Assembly: GCF_012927265.1 (NCBI RefSeq)
Contig: NZ_JABBGF010000001.1
Location: forward strand, 1,424,502 to 1,488,501
DNA length: 64,000 bases
Source of the DNA: Chryseobacterium cheonjiense
GTDB lineage: Bacteria > Bacteroidota > Bacteroidia > Flavobacteriales > Weeksellaceae
Direction: 5' to 3'
The position numbers were made by a program, and so were the translations under genes. Below are positions 9,044 to 17,529 of this stretch, piece after piece; the first letter of the stretch is position 1; every line of letters begins with the position of its first letter. The notes beneath the pieces were generated by a model, which was given only the letters and a program-made list of their open reading frames with translations, made no database searches and was not told where the DNA came from.

Positions 9044-9712
9044 ATGAATTATAGATTGACTAAAGAATTGCTTGACCTCTTAGAACTGTTTGAAAAAGAA
9101 AACAGTAACCAAGATTATACAGGCGATATCAAAGGCTTCATGGAATGGATTTGTAACACATCAAATCTTTCCAAAATAAAAATAGAAGAGCCGTACTGGG
9201 AGGGGAAAGAGAACGGAAGATCTCCGGAAAGTGCGATCAGTACTTTGCTTGTCCATCTGAATAGATATGCCAGGAACTATTCGAAATCTGCCATTTCAGA
9301 TTCGGATTTCGTTACACAGGAAGATTTTATTTACCTTATTAATCTTAAAGTTTTCGGGCAGATGACAAAAATGGAGCTTATCAAAAGAAATATTCATGAT
9401 AAACCTGTCGGAATGCTGATCATCACCAGACTGTTGAAGCAAGGCTGGATTGAACAGGCAGATTCGGATATCGACAAAAGAAATAAATTGATAAGCATCT
9501 CTGATAAAGGCAGGGAAGCATTGGAAGGGCAAATGACAAAGATTAGGCAGGCGACAGATATTGTCTCCGGAAATCTTACCTACAACGAAAAGATGGAACT
9601 TATCAGAATTCTTAATAAATTAGATCGTTTTCATTATCCTATTTTCTCAAAAAATATTGAAAGTAAGGATCTTATCAAAAGAGTATACGAAGAATATTCA
9701 TTTAAAAACTAA
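9044..9712 (+). CDS. MarR-family transcriptional regulator of the carotenoid operon
   Basis: A 222-residue protein. The winged-helix part is visible from about residue 105: KMELIKRNIHDKPVGMLIITRLLKQGWIEQ, followed by the wing DIDKRNKLISISDKGREAL. The N-terminal 90 residues are longer than in compact MarR proteins (about 145) and have no recognised ligand motif. The stop is two bases before the crtI start, so it is the first gene of the carotenoid operon. The inverted repeats just upstream suggest autoregulation. The ligand is unknown; light, redox or a carotenoid precursor are possibilities only. Confidence 0.88.
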   Translation: MNYRLTKELLDLLELFEKENSNQDYTGDIKGFMEWICNTSNLSKIKIEEPYWEGKENGRSPESAISTLLVHLNRYARNYSKSAISDSDFVTQEDFIYLINLKVFGQMTKMELIKRNIHDKPVGMLIITRLLKQGWIEQADSDIDKRNKLISISDKGREALEGQMTKIRQATDIVSGNLTYNEKMELIRILNKLDRFHYPIFSKNIESKDLIKRVYEEYSFKN

Positions 9713-9714
9713 CT

Positions 9715-11184
9715 ATGAAAAAGAAAATTGCGGTAATAGGATCAGGATTTTCAGGGCTTTCGGCTGCTGCGTACGCATCAAAAGAAGGGCATGAAGTTCA
9801 CCTGTTTGAAAAAAACGGTGAGATCGGCGGCAGGGCAAGACATTTCAAAACCGAAAACGGCTATACCTTCGATATGGGACCAAGCTGGTACTGGATGCCC
9901 GACATCATAGAATCTTTCTTTAATAATTTTGGTAAAAAAGCCACAGATTTCTATACCCTGGTTCCTTTAGATCCGCAATTTGAAATGGTTTTTTCAGACG
10001 GCACCATGAATATTCCGCATAACTATGAAGAAATGAAAGAGCTTTTTGAAAAAACAGAACCCGGAGCCGGAAAAAAGCTCGACGAATTCATGAAGGATGC
10101 GCAATACAAATATGAAGTCGGGATGCAGGATTTTGTGAATAAGCCCTGCCATTCTTGGTTTGAATTCGTTTCTCCAAAAATAGCCAAAAGCGCAATGAAG
10201 CTGGATCTTCTTACCAATTTTCAGCGTTTTGTAAGAAAATATTTCAATAATCCTAAACTGATTGTTTTAATGGAGTTCCCTGTTATTTTTCTGGGAGCTG
10301 CGCCAAAGGATATTCCTGCGTTGTACAGTTTAATGAACTACGGAGGATATAAGTTAGGGACATGGTATCCGATGGGCGGCTTTTCAAAAATTATCGATGC
10401 AATGAAAGATATTGCAGAAGAGCAGGGAACCCGTTTTTATGTGAATGCAGATGTTCAAAAGATCAACGTAGACCAGAAAAAGGCCTCTTCATTGACGGTC
10501 AATCAGAAACAGATCGATTTTGATGTTATCATAGCATCATCAGATTATCATCACACCGAAACAAAACTTTTATCCGAAGAGTTTAGAAATTATGATGAAA
10601 AATACTGGGAGAAACGCGTTTTTGCGCCTTCGTGCCTGATCTATTATTTGGGATTTAAAGAAAAAATTCCTAACCTTAAACATCATACCTTATTTTTCGA
10701 AAATGACCTGGATCTTCATACCCAGGAAATATATACCGACAAAAAATGGCCTACCAAACCTTTATTCTATGCGTGCTGTCCTTCAAAAACAGATCCGTCT
10801 GTTGCGCCTGAAAATTGCGAGAATGTTTTTCTCCTGATGCCTGTAGCACCCGGAATTGAGGATTCCGAAGAAATAAGAGAACGGTATTTTATGGAGATGA
10901 TTCTCAGACTCGAAAAGCACACCGGGGCAAGCGATCTTCTGCTAAAAATTGACTATAAAAAAAGTTATTGTATCAAAGATTTCAAAGAAGATTATAATGC
11001 GTATCAGGGAAATGCCTACGGTCTTGCCAATACTTTATCCCAGACCGCAGTGCTGAAACCATCGCTCAGAAACAAAAAAGTAAAAAATTTATTCTATACG
11101 GGGCAGCTTACCGTACCGGGACCGGGGGTACCACCATCCATCATCTCAGGAAAAATAGCTGCAACAGAAGCCACAAAAAATTGA
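9715..11184 (+). CDS. crtI: Phytoene desaturase (CrtI type)
   Basis: Introduces double bonds into phytoene, giving lycopene in bacterial systems. The 489-residue FAD enzyme starts with the dinucleotide-binding motif IAVIGSGFSGLSAAAYA and then FEKNGEIGGRA. It ends with the family's C-terminal FAD motif FYTGQLTVPGPGVPPSIIS. The segment DMGPSWYWMPDIIESFF near residue 55 is typical of carotenoid desaturases. It sits between the MarR gene and crtB with spacings of 2 and 5 bases. Membrane-associated. Desaturation number cannot be read from sequence. Confidence 0.95.
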   Translation: MKKKIAVIGSGFSGLSAAAYASKEGHEVHLFEKNGEIGGRARHFKTENGYTFDMGPSWYWMPDIIESFFNNFGKKATDFYTLVPLDPQFEMVFSDGTMNIPHNYEEMKELFEKTEPGAGKKLDEFMKDAQYKYEVGMQDFVNKPCHSWFEFVSPKIAKSAMKLDLLTNFQRFVRKYFNNPKLIVLMEFPVIFLGAAPKDIPALYSLMNYGGYKLGTWYPMGGFSKIIDAMKDIAEEQGTRFYVNADVQKINVDQKKASSLTVNQKQIDFDVIIASSDYHHTETKLLSEEFRNYDEKYWEKRVFAPSCLIYYLGFKEKIPNLKHHTLFFENDLDLHTQEIYTDKKWPTKPLFYACCPSKTDPSVAPENCENVFLLMPVAPGIEDSEEIRERYFMEMILRLEKHTGASDLLLKIDYKKSYCIKDFKEDYNAYQGNAYGLANTLSQTAVLKPSLRNKKVKNLFYTGQLTVPGPGVPPSIISGKIAATEATKN

Positions 11185-11189
11185 TTGCT

Positions 11190-12026
11190 ATGAAAAAATT
11201 ATTTGACGAACTTTCTTACAAAGTCAGTAAAGAGACAACCAAACAATACAGTACCAGTTTTTCAATGGGAATTCTTGCTTTGTCTTCCGCTATCAGAAAT
11301 CCCATTTATGCCATTTACGGATACGTACGCCTGGCTGATGAAATCGTAGACAGCTTTCATGATTATGATAAGGAGAAACTGCTGCGTAAATTTAAAGAAG
11401 AAACATTTCAGGCGTTAGAGGACCGCATTTCGTTAAATCCTATCCAGCAGTCATTTCAGGAAACGGTACATAAGTATCATATTGACGAAAAACTCATTCA
11501 CCAGTTTCTGAAAAGTATGGAAATGGATCTTCAGAAACTTGATTATAATTCCGACCTTTACAAAGAATATATATTGGGCTCTGCAGAAGTAGTAGGACTG
11601 ATGTGTCTCCAGATTTTTGTAAATGGTGATAAAGAGCAGTATGAAAAGCTTAAACCGTATGCAATGATACTGGGCTCGGCCTTTCAGAAGGTAAACTTTT
11701 TGAGAGATATGAAGGATGATTACTATACGCTGGGAAGAGTTTATTTTCCCGGGCTGGATATGACCCGTTTCGACAATAATGTAAAGGCTTCCATTGAAAA
11801 AGAGATTGAGGAAGAATTCAGACAGGCGTTAATAGGTATTAAAATGCTTCCGACATCTTCAAGGTTTGGTGTTTATCTGGCCTACCGGTACTATAGATCA
11901 TTATTCAGAAAGATCAAAAGAAAATCGGCCCAGAATATCATGAACGGAAGAATAAGGATTTCCAATGGAGCTAAGATTTCTCTCATGATGAGCTGTTATG
12001 TTCAATATAAAACTTCTTTATTCTAA
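11190..12026 (+). CDS. crtB: Phytoene synthase
   Basis: Condenses two geranylgeranyl diphosphates to phytoene. The protein has 278 residues from the ATG at 11190; a TTG at 11181 overlaps the crtI stop and is a poorer choice. Both Asp-rich prenyl-diphosphate motifs are present: DEIVDSFHDYD near residue 50 and NFLRDMKDDYYTLGRVYFP near residue 170. The RLADEIVD context is that of squalene/phytoene synthases. It lies five bases after crtI. No crtE (GGPP synthase) is in the window, so precursor supply is encoded elsewhere. Cytoplasmic face of the membrane. Confidence 0.95.
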   Translation: MKKLFDELSYKVSKETTKQYSTSFSMGILALSSAIRNPIYAIYGYVRLADEIVDSFHDYDKEKLLRKFKEETFQALEDRISLNPIQQSFQETVHKYHIDEKLIHQFLKSMEMDLQKLDYNSDLYKEYILGSAEVVGLMCLQIFVNGDKEQYEKLKPYAMILGSAFQKVNFLRDMKDDYYTLGRVYFPGLDMTRFDNNVKASIEKEIEEEFRQALIGIKMLPTSSRFGVYLAYRYYRSLFRKIKRKSAQNIMNGRIRISNGAKISLMMSCYVQYKTSLF

Positions 12027-12047
12027 GATTATTAAATATTATTAAAA

Positions 12048-12503
12048 ATGAATTTTCTCATTGTAGTAGCAACTTTTTTCGTGATGGAGGGCATTACCTG
12101 GCTCACGCACAAATATATTATGCACGGCTTTTTATGGGCGCTGCATAAAGACCATCATGACCATAGCAACGATGGACACATGGAGAAGAACGACTATTTT
12201 TTTGTAATCTTCGCGGTTCCGACTATTATTTTGATGTATTACGGAACAGTTCAGAATTTTAACCACTGGTTTTACATCGCAATAGGAATTGCCCTTTACG
12301 GGATGGCTTATTTTTTTGTACACGATATTTTTATCCATCAGAGAATAAAATTTTTACGGGATACACAAAACCCATATCTTCTTGCAATCAGAAGAGCGCA
12401 TAAACAACATCATAAGCATATCGGAAAGGAAAAAGGAGAATGTTTCGGGTTCCTTTGGGTGCCCGTTAAATATTTTAAAATGTATTTCAGCAAAAATAAA
12501 TAA
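12048..12503 (+). CDS. crtZ: Beta-carotene 3-hydroxylase
   Basis: A 151-residue integral-membrane di-iron hydroxylase that adds 3-hydroxyls to beta-carotene, giving zeaxanthin. The His clusters of the family are all present: HKYIMH, HKDHHDHS, FVHDIFIHQRIKF and RAHKQHHKHIG. Three to four hydrophobic segments separate them. It begins 21 bases after crtB, and its stop shares a base with the start of the next gene. With the cyclase downstream, the operon can in principle make zeaxanthin from GGPP. Confidence 0.95.
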   Translation: MNFLIVVATFFVMEGITWLTHKYIMHGFLWALHKDHHDHSNDGHMEKNDYFFVIFAVPTIILMYYGTVQNFNHWFYIAIGIALYGMAYFFVHDIFIHQRIKFLRDTQNPYLLAIRRAHKQHHKHIGKEKGECFGFLWVPVKYFKMYFSKNK

Positions 12504-13216
12504 TGGAGCAATACACTTATCTACTTATAAATTTTTTCACGGTAATCATCTGTTTTATTTTTTCTTTTCATCATAAGATTAAATTCAACAGGCACTTCGG
12601 TGCATTTATCGCAGCTTCTTTAATTGTGGGAACTGTATTCGTGATCTGGGATGCGTGGTTTACAAAAATAGGGGTGTGGTGGTTTAATGATCGATATCTT
12701 TTAGGAATACGTGTTGCCGGACTTCCGCTTGAAGAGCTGCTTTTCTTTATTTGCATTCCTTTTGCCTGTCTTTTTACTTATTTCTGTTTAGATAAATTTT
12801 TTAAGCTCGACTGGAAGCCGCTTCCGGAGAAAATTTTTGTTATCGTAAGTATTGTTATTGCTTTGTGTATTGCATTTTGGTTCAGAGACAGAGTTTATAC
12901 TTTTATGACCTTCCTTTCCACAGCGTGTAGCCTTTTTATTCTGAAATTTTTATTGAAAGTAAGATGGATCGGCAAAGTTTCCTTTGTTTACCTTCTTCTG
13001 ATGCCCGGTTTTCTGATGGTCAACGGAATTCTTACCGGCACCGGTTTGGAATCTCCCATCGTCAACTATAATCCTGAAGAATTTATGGGTATCCGAATGT
13101 TAACCATTCCTGTTGAAGATACCGTCTATGGTTATGAACTTATTTTATGGAATATTTTTCTTTTTCAAATGTTTAAAAAATCTGAAGACACATCTATGGT
13201 TGAAGTTGAGGCATAA
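12503..13216 (+). CDS. Lycopene cyclase, fused CrtYc-CrtYd type
   Basis: A 237-residue membrane protein with about six or seven transmembrane helices. It contains two copies of the cyclase-domain motif, PLEELLFFICIPF near residue 75 and PVEDTVYGYELI near residue 200, as expected when the two subunits of the heterodimeric Gram-positive type are fused. It forms beta-rings on lycopene. The start overlaps the crtZ stop (TAATG), indicating translational coupling. A terminator follows at 13264, so this is the last gene of the operon. Confidence 0.9.
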   Translation: MEQYTYLLINFFTVIICFIFSFHHKIKFNRHFGAFIAASLIVGTVFVIWDAWFTKIGVWWFNDRYLLGIRVAGLPLEELLFFICIPFACLFTYFCLDKFFKLDWKPLPEKIFVIVSIVIALCIAFWFRDRVYTFMTFLSTACSLFILKFLLKVRWIGKVSFVYLLLMPGFLMVNGILTGTGLESPIVNYNPEEFMGIRMLTIPVEDTVYGYELILWNIFLFQMFKKSEDTSMVEVEA

Positions 13217-13263
13217 TCTTCGATTTTCAGATTTATAACAGATATATCATATTAGTTTTACTT

Positions 13264-13294
13264 AAAGCATTTCCGAAGTGGAGATGCTTTTTTT
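13264..13294 (+). terminator. Rho-independent terminator of the carotenoid operon
   Basis: AAAGCATTTCC pairs with GGAGATGCTTT (one G-T pair) around a five-base loop and is followed by seven T. It lies 48 bases after the cyclase stop. Confidence 0.85.
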
Positions 13295-13488
13295 ATTGAT
13301 AATAATAAATGCCTAATTGGTATCATAAAAATCATATAACAATTCAAAATGAATAATAAAATTACGAAATATCATAAATAAATTTTTAAAATAAATAATT
13401 TAAAATATTGTTAATCAGAATTTTAATTGTTTAGGTTGTTTTTTGGCAATACTCAGAGAAATAATCTAATACTTTAAAATATTTAACA

Positions 13489-14425
13489 ATGAAAAAAACT
13501 AAGCCTATAATTGCCGCGATCATGTTATCCGCAATTTTATTTGTTTCCTGCAGTAAAGAAAACAAATCTGAAAACGAATCTCAAAACACTACAACAACTG
13601 TTAAAGCAAGAGCAGAATACATTGAAGTAGAACCTAACGTAAGACTTCACGTAACCGATCTTGGGGAAGGAAAACCTGTTGTTTTAATTCACGGTTATCC
13701 GGTGAGTGACGCTTCATGGGAATACCAATATCTTCCACTAATCAAAGCAGGATACCGGGTGATCGGAATTACTTTGAGAGGATTCGGACAATCCGATAAA
13801 CCGTACGGAAAATACAATTACGACCAGTTTGCTGCTGATATCAAAGCTGTTTTAGACAAATTGGATATTAAAGATGCAACACTAGGTGGGCATTCTATGG
13901 GCGGTGCAATTGCTTTGCATTACGTAGCAAAATACAACAGTGCCCATGTCAGTAAATTAGCGTTATTCGCCGCTGCAGCACCTGTTCATACCAAAAAACG
14001 GGATTATCCTTATCCGTTATTTACCAAAGAAGAAATCACCAAATGGGTAGATCTTGTCAGCGTAGACAGACCCGGATTGCTGAACACCATTGGTGAAAGA
14101 TTCGTTTTATCTCCAACTTCTGTTTCACCGGGCTATCGGTGCATGGTTAGGCGGAATCGAGATGCAGTCATCGGCATATGCCATGGAACAGGCATTAATT
14201 GCTTTACGGGATGAAGATTTAAGAGGTGACCTGCCGAAAATTAAAATTCCAACCCTTATCATGCAGGCAAAACAGGACCGGATTGTCGCATATGCTTTAG
14301 CAGAGCAAATGAACAAAGCCATCAAAGGATCTACCTTAATTCCTTTTGAAAACAGCGGACACGCATTATTCCTGGAAGAAAAGGATAAATTCAACGCAGA
14401 ACTTCTTAAGTTTTTAAAACAATAA
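13489..14425 (+). pseudogene. Alpha/beta-hydrolase lipoprotein, interrupted by one frameshift
   Basis: The first frame (13489-14214) has a lipoprotein signal with Cys21 in LFVSCSKEN, the HGYPVSDASW oxyanion region and the nucleophile in GGHSMGGAIALHY. The second frame (open to 14425) supplies the rest: AWLGGIEMQSSAYAMEQAL, the acid MQAKQDRIV and the catalytic His in NSGHALFLEE. Removing one T near 14140 (CGG-T-GCATGG) restores a continuous protein of about 311 residues. As written it is truncated. This may be a sequencing error or a recent mutation. The fold resembles non-haem chloroperoxidase/esterase proteins; the substrate is unknown. The SKEN segment after the Cys is compatible with surface export. 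Confidence 0.85.
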
Positions 14426-14434
14426 TTAGCCCCG

Positions 14435-14469
14435 ATTGCCTGTGGCTGAAGTTGCGGGCAATTTTTTTT
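14435..14469 (+). terminator. Rho-independent terminator
   Basis: ATTGCCTGTGGCT pairs with AGTTGCGGGCAAT using several G-T pairs, followed by eight T. It separates the hydrolase from the next gene. Confidence 0.7.
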
Positions 14470-14505
14470 AAGATTTAAATAAATATTTAACCAAAATAAA
14501 CTTTT

Positions 14506-15138
14506 ATGAAACCATCTACAAACTTATTATCACCGGAGAATCACGCATTGGTACTGATTGATTTTGAAGGACAAATGGCATTTGCCACAAAAAGTATCGC
14601 CATTAGTGAATTAAGAAATAATGTTGCCATCATTTGCGGAGCATCCAAAATATTCAATGTTCCTACCGTTGTAACAACCGTTGCCGAACAAAGCTTTTCG
14701 GGTCCGGCGTTTCCGGAAGTTCAGGAAGCATATCCTATGGAAACCTCAAATTATATCGACCGTACTTCCATGAACACATGGGAAGATGAAGCAGCTTATA
14801 AAGCCATCACAGGAACCGGGAAAAAGAAACTGGTGCTTGCAGGATTGTGGACGGGTGTCTGCATTGTAGGACCTGCTTTATCGGCACTGGAAGAAAATTA
14901 TGACGTATATGTAATCACAGATGCCTGCGGAGATGTAAGTGATGAAGCTCATGAAAGAGCCGTTCAGAGAATGATTCATGCCGGAGTAAAGCCTGTAACT
15001 TCAGTTCAGTATCTGCTGGAGCTTCAGAGAGACTGGGCGCGTCAGGAAACATACATTCAGGTGACGGATCTTATGAAAAAATATGGAGGTTCCTATGGGT
15101 TGGGCATTCATTATGCCCATAACATGCTGAATCATTAA
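14506..15138 (+). CDS. Isochorismatase-family cysteine hydrolase (YcaC-like)
   Basis: A 210-residue cytoplasmic hydrolase. Asp19 in ALVLIDFEGQ and Cys119 in AGLWTGVCIVGPALSAL occupy the family's catalytic Asp and nucleophilic Cys positions, and ITDACGDVSDEAHERAVQRM follows in the usual place. Spacing and length match YcaC-type proteins, whose physiological substrate is not established. The third catalytic residue (Lys) could not be placed confidently. It is separated from the frameshifted hydrolase by a terminator and lies 15 bases before the channel gene. Confidence 0.85.
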   Translation: MKPSTNLLSPENHALVLIDFEGQMAFATKSIAISELRNNVAIICGASKIFNVPTVVTTVAEQSFSGPAFPEVQEAYPMETSNYIDRTSMNTWEDEAAYKAITGTGKKKLVLAGLWTGVCIVGPALSALEENYDVYVITDACGDVSDEAHERAVQRMIHAGVKPVTSVQYLLELQRDWARQETYIQVTDLMKKYGGSYGLGIHYAHNMLNH

Positions 15139-15153
15139 TATTTAAAAATTAAA

Positions 15154-16539
15154 ATGTTGAAATCTTCATATTCCATATCCTACCTCTTAGGAATTTTAAT
15201 GATCATCTTGTTTTTAGGAAAGCTGCCGGCTCAGGCATTTAAGCTGCTTCGTTACGATGAAAATTATGAATATCTTAAAGATTCCTCTGAAACTTTTTAC
15301 AACCGCGTAAAATTCCTGCCGCTTAACCAAGAAAAGAATATCTATCTGTCTTTTGGCGGCGAGGCACGCTATGAATATGTAGATTTCAATAATGAAGACT
15401 GGGGAAGACAGAATATCGGCCACAACAATTTTTTGCTTCAGCGGTATGATATTCATGCAGATTTTCATCTCGGACAACATGTGAGAGTGTTTTCACAACT
15501 AAGAAGTGCCTTGCAGAACGGAAGAAAAAACGGTCCCCGCGGAATCGACGAAGATGAGCTAAGCATCCAGAATCTCTTTGTTGATGTTAAAGCTTTTAAA
15601 GATCAGGATAAAAATCTCGTTTTTCGTGTAGGGCGGCAGGAACTGGACTACGGTTCAGGAAGGCTGATCTCTGTGCGGGAAGGCCCGAATGCAAGGCTTT
15701 CTTTTACAGGAGCTAAAATCATGTATTACCAAAAGGCTTTTTCGGTAGATGCATTTGCGATGATGGCAGATAGTATCAACACAGGAGTTTTTGATAATAC
15801 AATATCGAAACAGCTCAACCTTTGGGGAGCTTATTCTAAAATCATCTTTCAGAAAGCTGGAAATCTGGATGTATATTATCTCGGGATTCACAGGGATAAT
15901 GCTGTTTTTGAAGCAGGAATGGCCAAAGAAAAACGCCATACTGTTGGAGCACGTTTCTGGAAATATGGCGGAGGATTTATCTATAATCTCGAAGCTGCCT
16001 ATCAGTTCGGAAGTTTTGGAGATCGAACTATCCGGGCCTGGACAGGGTCCGTAGATGTCGGCTATTTGTTTGAAAATGTAAAATTCAAACCAAGCATTAA
16101 TTTTCGTAACGATTATATCTCAGGAGATCATAACAAGAATGATAATAAACTTCAGACTTTTAATCCTCTATACCCTAAAGGCGGCTATTTTGGCTTCAGT
16201 CCGCAGGTAGGGCCGGTGAATCTTATTGATATTCATCCTTACATTACGTTAGATCTGTCATCAAAGCTTAGAACACAGGCAGATGTTGTTTTCAACTGGC
16301 GATACGCCCTTCAGGATGGAGTATACAGACCAAGCGGAGCATTAAACCGTCCCGGAAGCAGTTCAGACAAAAGATATATCGGTACGGCCTATCTCATCAA
16401 TTTTACTTACAGCTTCAGCCCGTACATTACATTGGTAAGCGGTATTCAGTATTTCCAAAAAGGTGAATTCATTGAAGATATTATTCCCGGTGCAAAAAGC
16501 GGTGTCTTCTATAATATCCGTTTAGGCTTTAAATTTTAA
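15154..16539 (+). CDS. Outer-membrane beta-barrel, alginate-export family
   Basis: A 461-residue protein with a signal peptide (ISYLLGILMIILFLGKLPAQA). The mature part is a chain of amphipathic beta-strands. It contains the AlgE/alginate-export landmarks FGGEARYEYVDFNNEDWG, VFRVGRQELDYGSGRLISVREGPNARLSF and the C-terminal YNIRLGFKF ending in Phe, typical of outer-membrane barrels. Despite the family name, alginate transport is not implied; in this neighbourhood of hydrolases it is more likely a channel for a small substrate or product. It lies directly after the cysteine hydrolase gene. Confidence 0.85.
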   Translation: MLKSSYSISYLLGILMIILFLGKLPAQAFKLLRYDENYEYLKDSSETFYNRVKFLPLNQEKNIYLSFGGEARYEYVDFNNEDWGRQNIGHNNFLLQRYDIHADFHLGQHVRVFSQLRSALQNGRKNGPRGIDEDELSIQNLFVDVKAFKDQDKNLVFRVGRQELDYGSGRLISVREGPNARLSFTGAKIMYYQKAFSVDAFAMMADSINTGVFDNTISKQLNLWGAYSKIIFQKAGNLDVYYLGIHRDNAVFEAGMAKEKRHTVGARFWKYGGGFIYNLEAAYQFGSFGDRTIRAWTGSVDVGYLFENVKFKPSINFRNDYISGDHNKNDNKLQTFNPLYPKGGYFGFSPQVGPVNLIDIHPYITLDLSSKLRTQADVVFNWRYALQDGVYRPSGALNRPGSSSDKRYIGTAYLINFTYSFSPYITLVSGIQYFQKGEFIEDIIPGAKSGVFYNIRLGFKF

Positions 16540-16580
16540 TTATCACTTAAAAAATTAACAACCTTGCTTAAACTTTCTGA

Positions 16581-16735
16581 TTAACCGTAAAAGATGCAAA
16601 AGATTTAGATCTTTAAATAAGTCAATCAACTTCGAGAATATAGAACACAATAGTCTAAAAATCTTTGATTTTTATTCTTTTGAGAGCTTTGTTTATCTAA
16701 ACTTTAAAATAATCTTTTGTCTCTTTTGCGGTTAA
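16581..16735. repeat. MITE-like imperfect inverted-repeat element, copy B
   Basis: The ends TTAACCGTAAAAGATGCAAA and CTCTTTTGCGGTTAA are inverted repeats. The interior AAAATCTTTGATTTTTATTC matches the interior of the element at 1710-1872. Weaker pairing continues outward for about 12 bases on each side. It fills the gap between the channel gene and the next operon. Confidence 0.7.
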
Positions 16736-16780
16736 AATCAAATTAGTTTAAAAGGTAAAATCACTAAAAACAACTTTATT

Positions 16781-17527
16781 ATGCAAAATGTAATATTAAA
16801 ATATTCAGGAATTTCAAAATTACTGCTGATTGCAGCTCTTGTAGGAGGTTCAATAACAAATTATATTTCGGCTCAACAAACAGCAGAGGTAAAAACAGCC
16901 ATTGGCACAAAAAAAGTATGGGGAACAGTAGATGGTGTGACCATTGAAGGTTTGGTGAACGGACCGTCCGCAGCAGTGGCAGACCTTCAGATTGCCTGTG
17001 TTTTCGAATATACGGAAGGAGATATTTTTAAATCTCCCGCACTTCCTGCAGAGCTGAACGGAATGGTACATCTTGATGAAGCCCTAAAAGGCATTATTAC
17101 CGAAGTCAGAAAAACCGGAAAATTCAAAGGATATGCATTGGAAACACTGCTGATTGATCCTCCTAAAGGAAGCATGGGCGCTAAAAAACTATTGCTCATC
17201 GGACTTGGTGACAGAAATAATTTCGATGCTGAATTGATGAAAAAAGTTGGAAGTGTAGCCATGAGAGAAGCATTAAGACTAAAAGTTCAGACCGTATCAT
17301 TTGCCAGCGACATTAAGGATGCCGGAATCGATTCTCCTACAGCCCTTGTAGCAGGAAATGTTGTGTTGGGAGCTTTTGAAGCCTATCGTGCTCAGGCTTA
17401 TCTGAATACTCAGCACGTATCGGAAAAAATGGCTGTTAAAAAGCTGATCCTGCTTGCAGGACCTTCATTTTTTACGGTTGCCGGTGGCGGAATTAAAGAG
17501 GCGATTGATCAATTAAATGCAAAGTAG
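16781..17527 (+). CDS. Exported M17 peptidase N-terminal-domain protein
   Basis: A 248-residue protein. After a signal-like N-terminus (KLLLIAALVGGSITNYISAQ) comes a fold resembling the N-terminal, macro-like domain of leucyl aminopeptidases: DLQIACVFEYTEGD, ETLLIDPPKGSMGAKKLLLIG, KVGSVAMREALRLKVQTVSF and NVVLGAFEAYRA. The catalytic zinc domain of M17 peptidases is absent, so peptidase activity is not expected. A binding role, possibly for a nucleotide-like ligand, is conceivable. It ends two bases before the amidohydrolase gene, so the two are co-transcribed. Confidence 0.8.
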   Translation: MQNVILKYSGISKLLLIAALVGGSITNYISAQQTAEVKTAIGTKKVWGTVDGVTIEGLVNGPSAAVADLQIACVFEYTEGDIFKSPALPAELNGMVHLDEALKGIITEVRKTGKFKGYALETLLIDPPKGSMGAKKLLLIGLGDRNNFDAELMKKVGSVAMREALRLKVQTVSFASDIKDAGIDSPTALVAGNVVLGAFEAYRAQAYLNTQHVSEKMAVKKLILLAGPSFFTVAGGGIKEAIDQLNAK

Positions 17528-17529
17528 CC

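Noticed and set aside
13430..13488. Sigma-54 promoter before the hydrolase (TTGGCA near 13443)
   Set aside because: The -12 element is missing at the required spacing.
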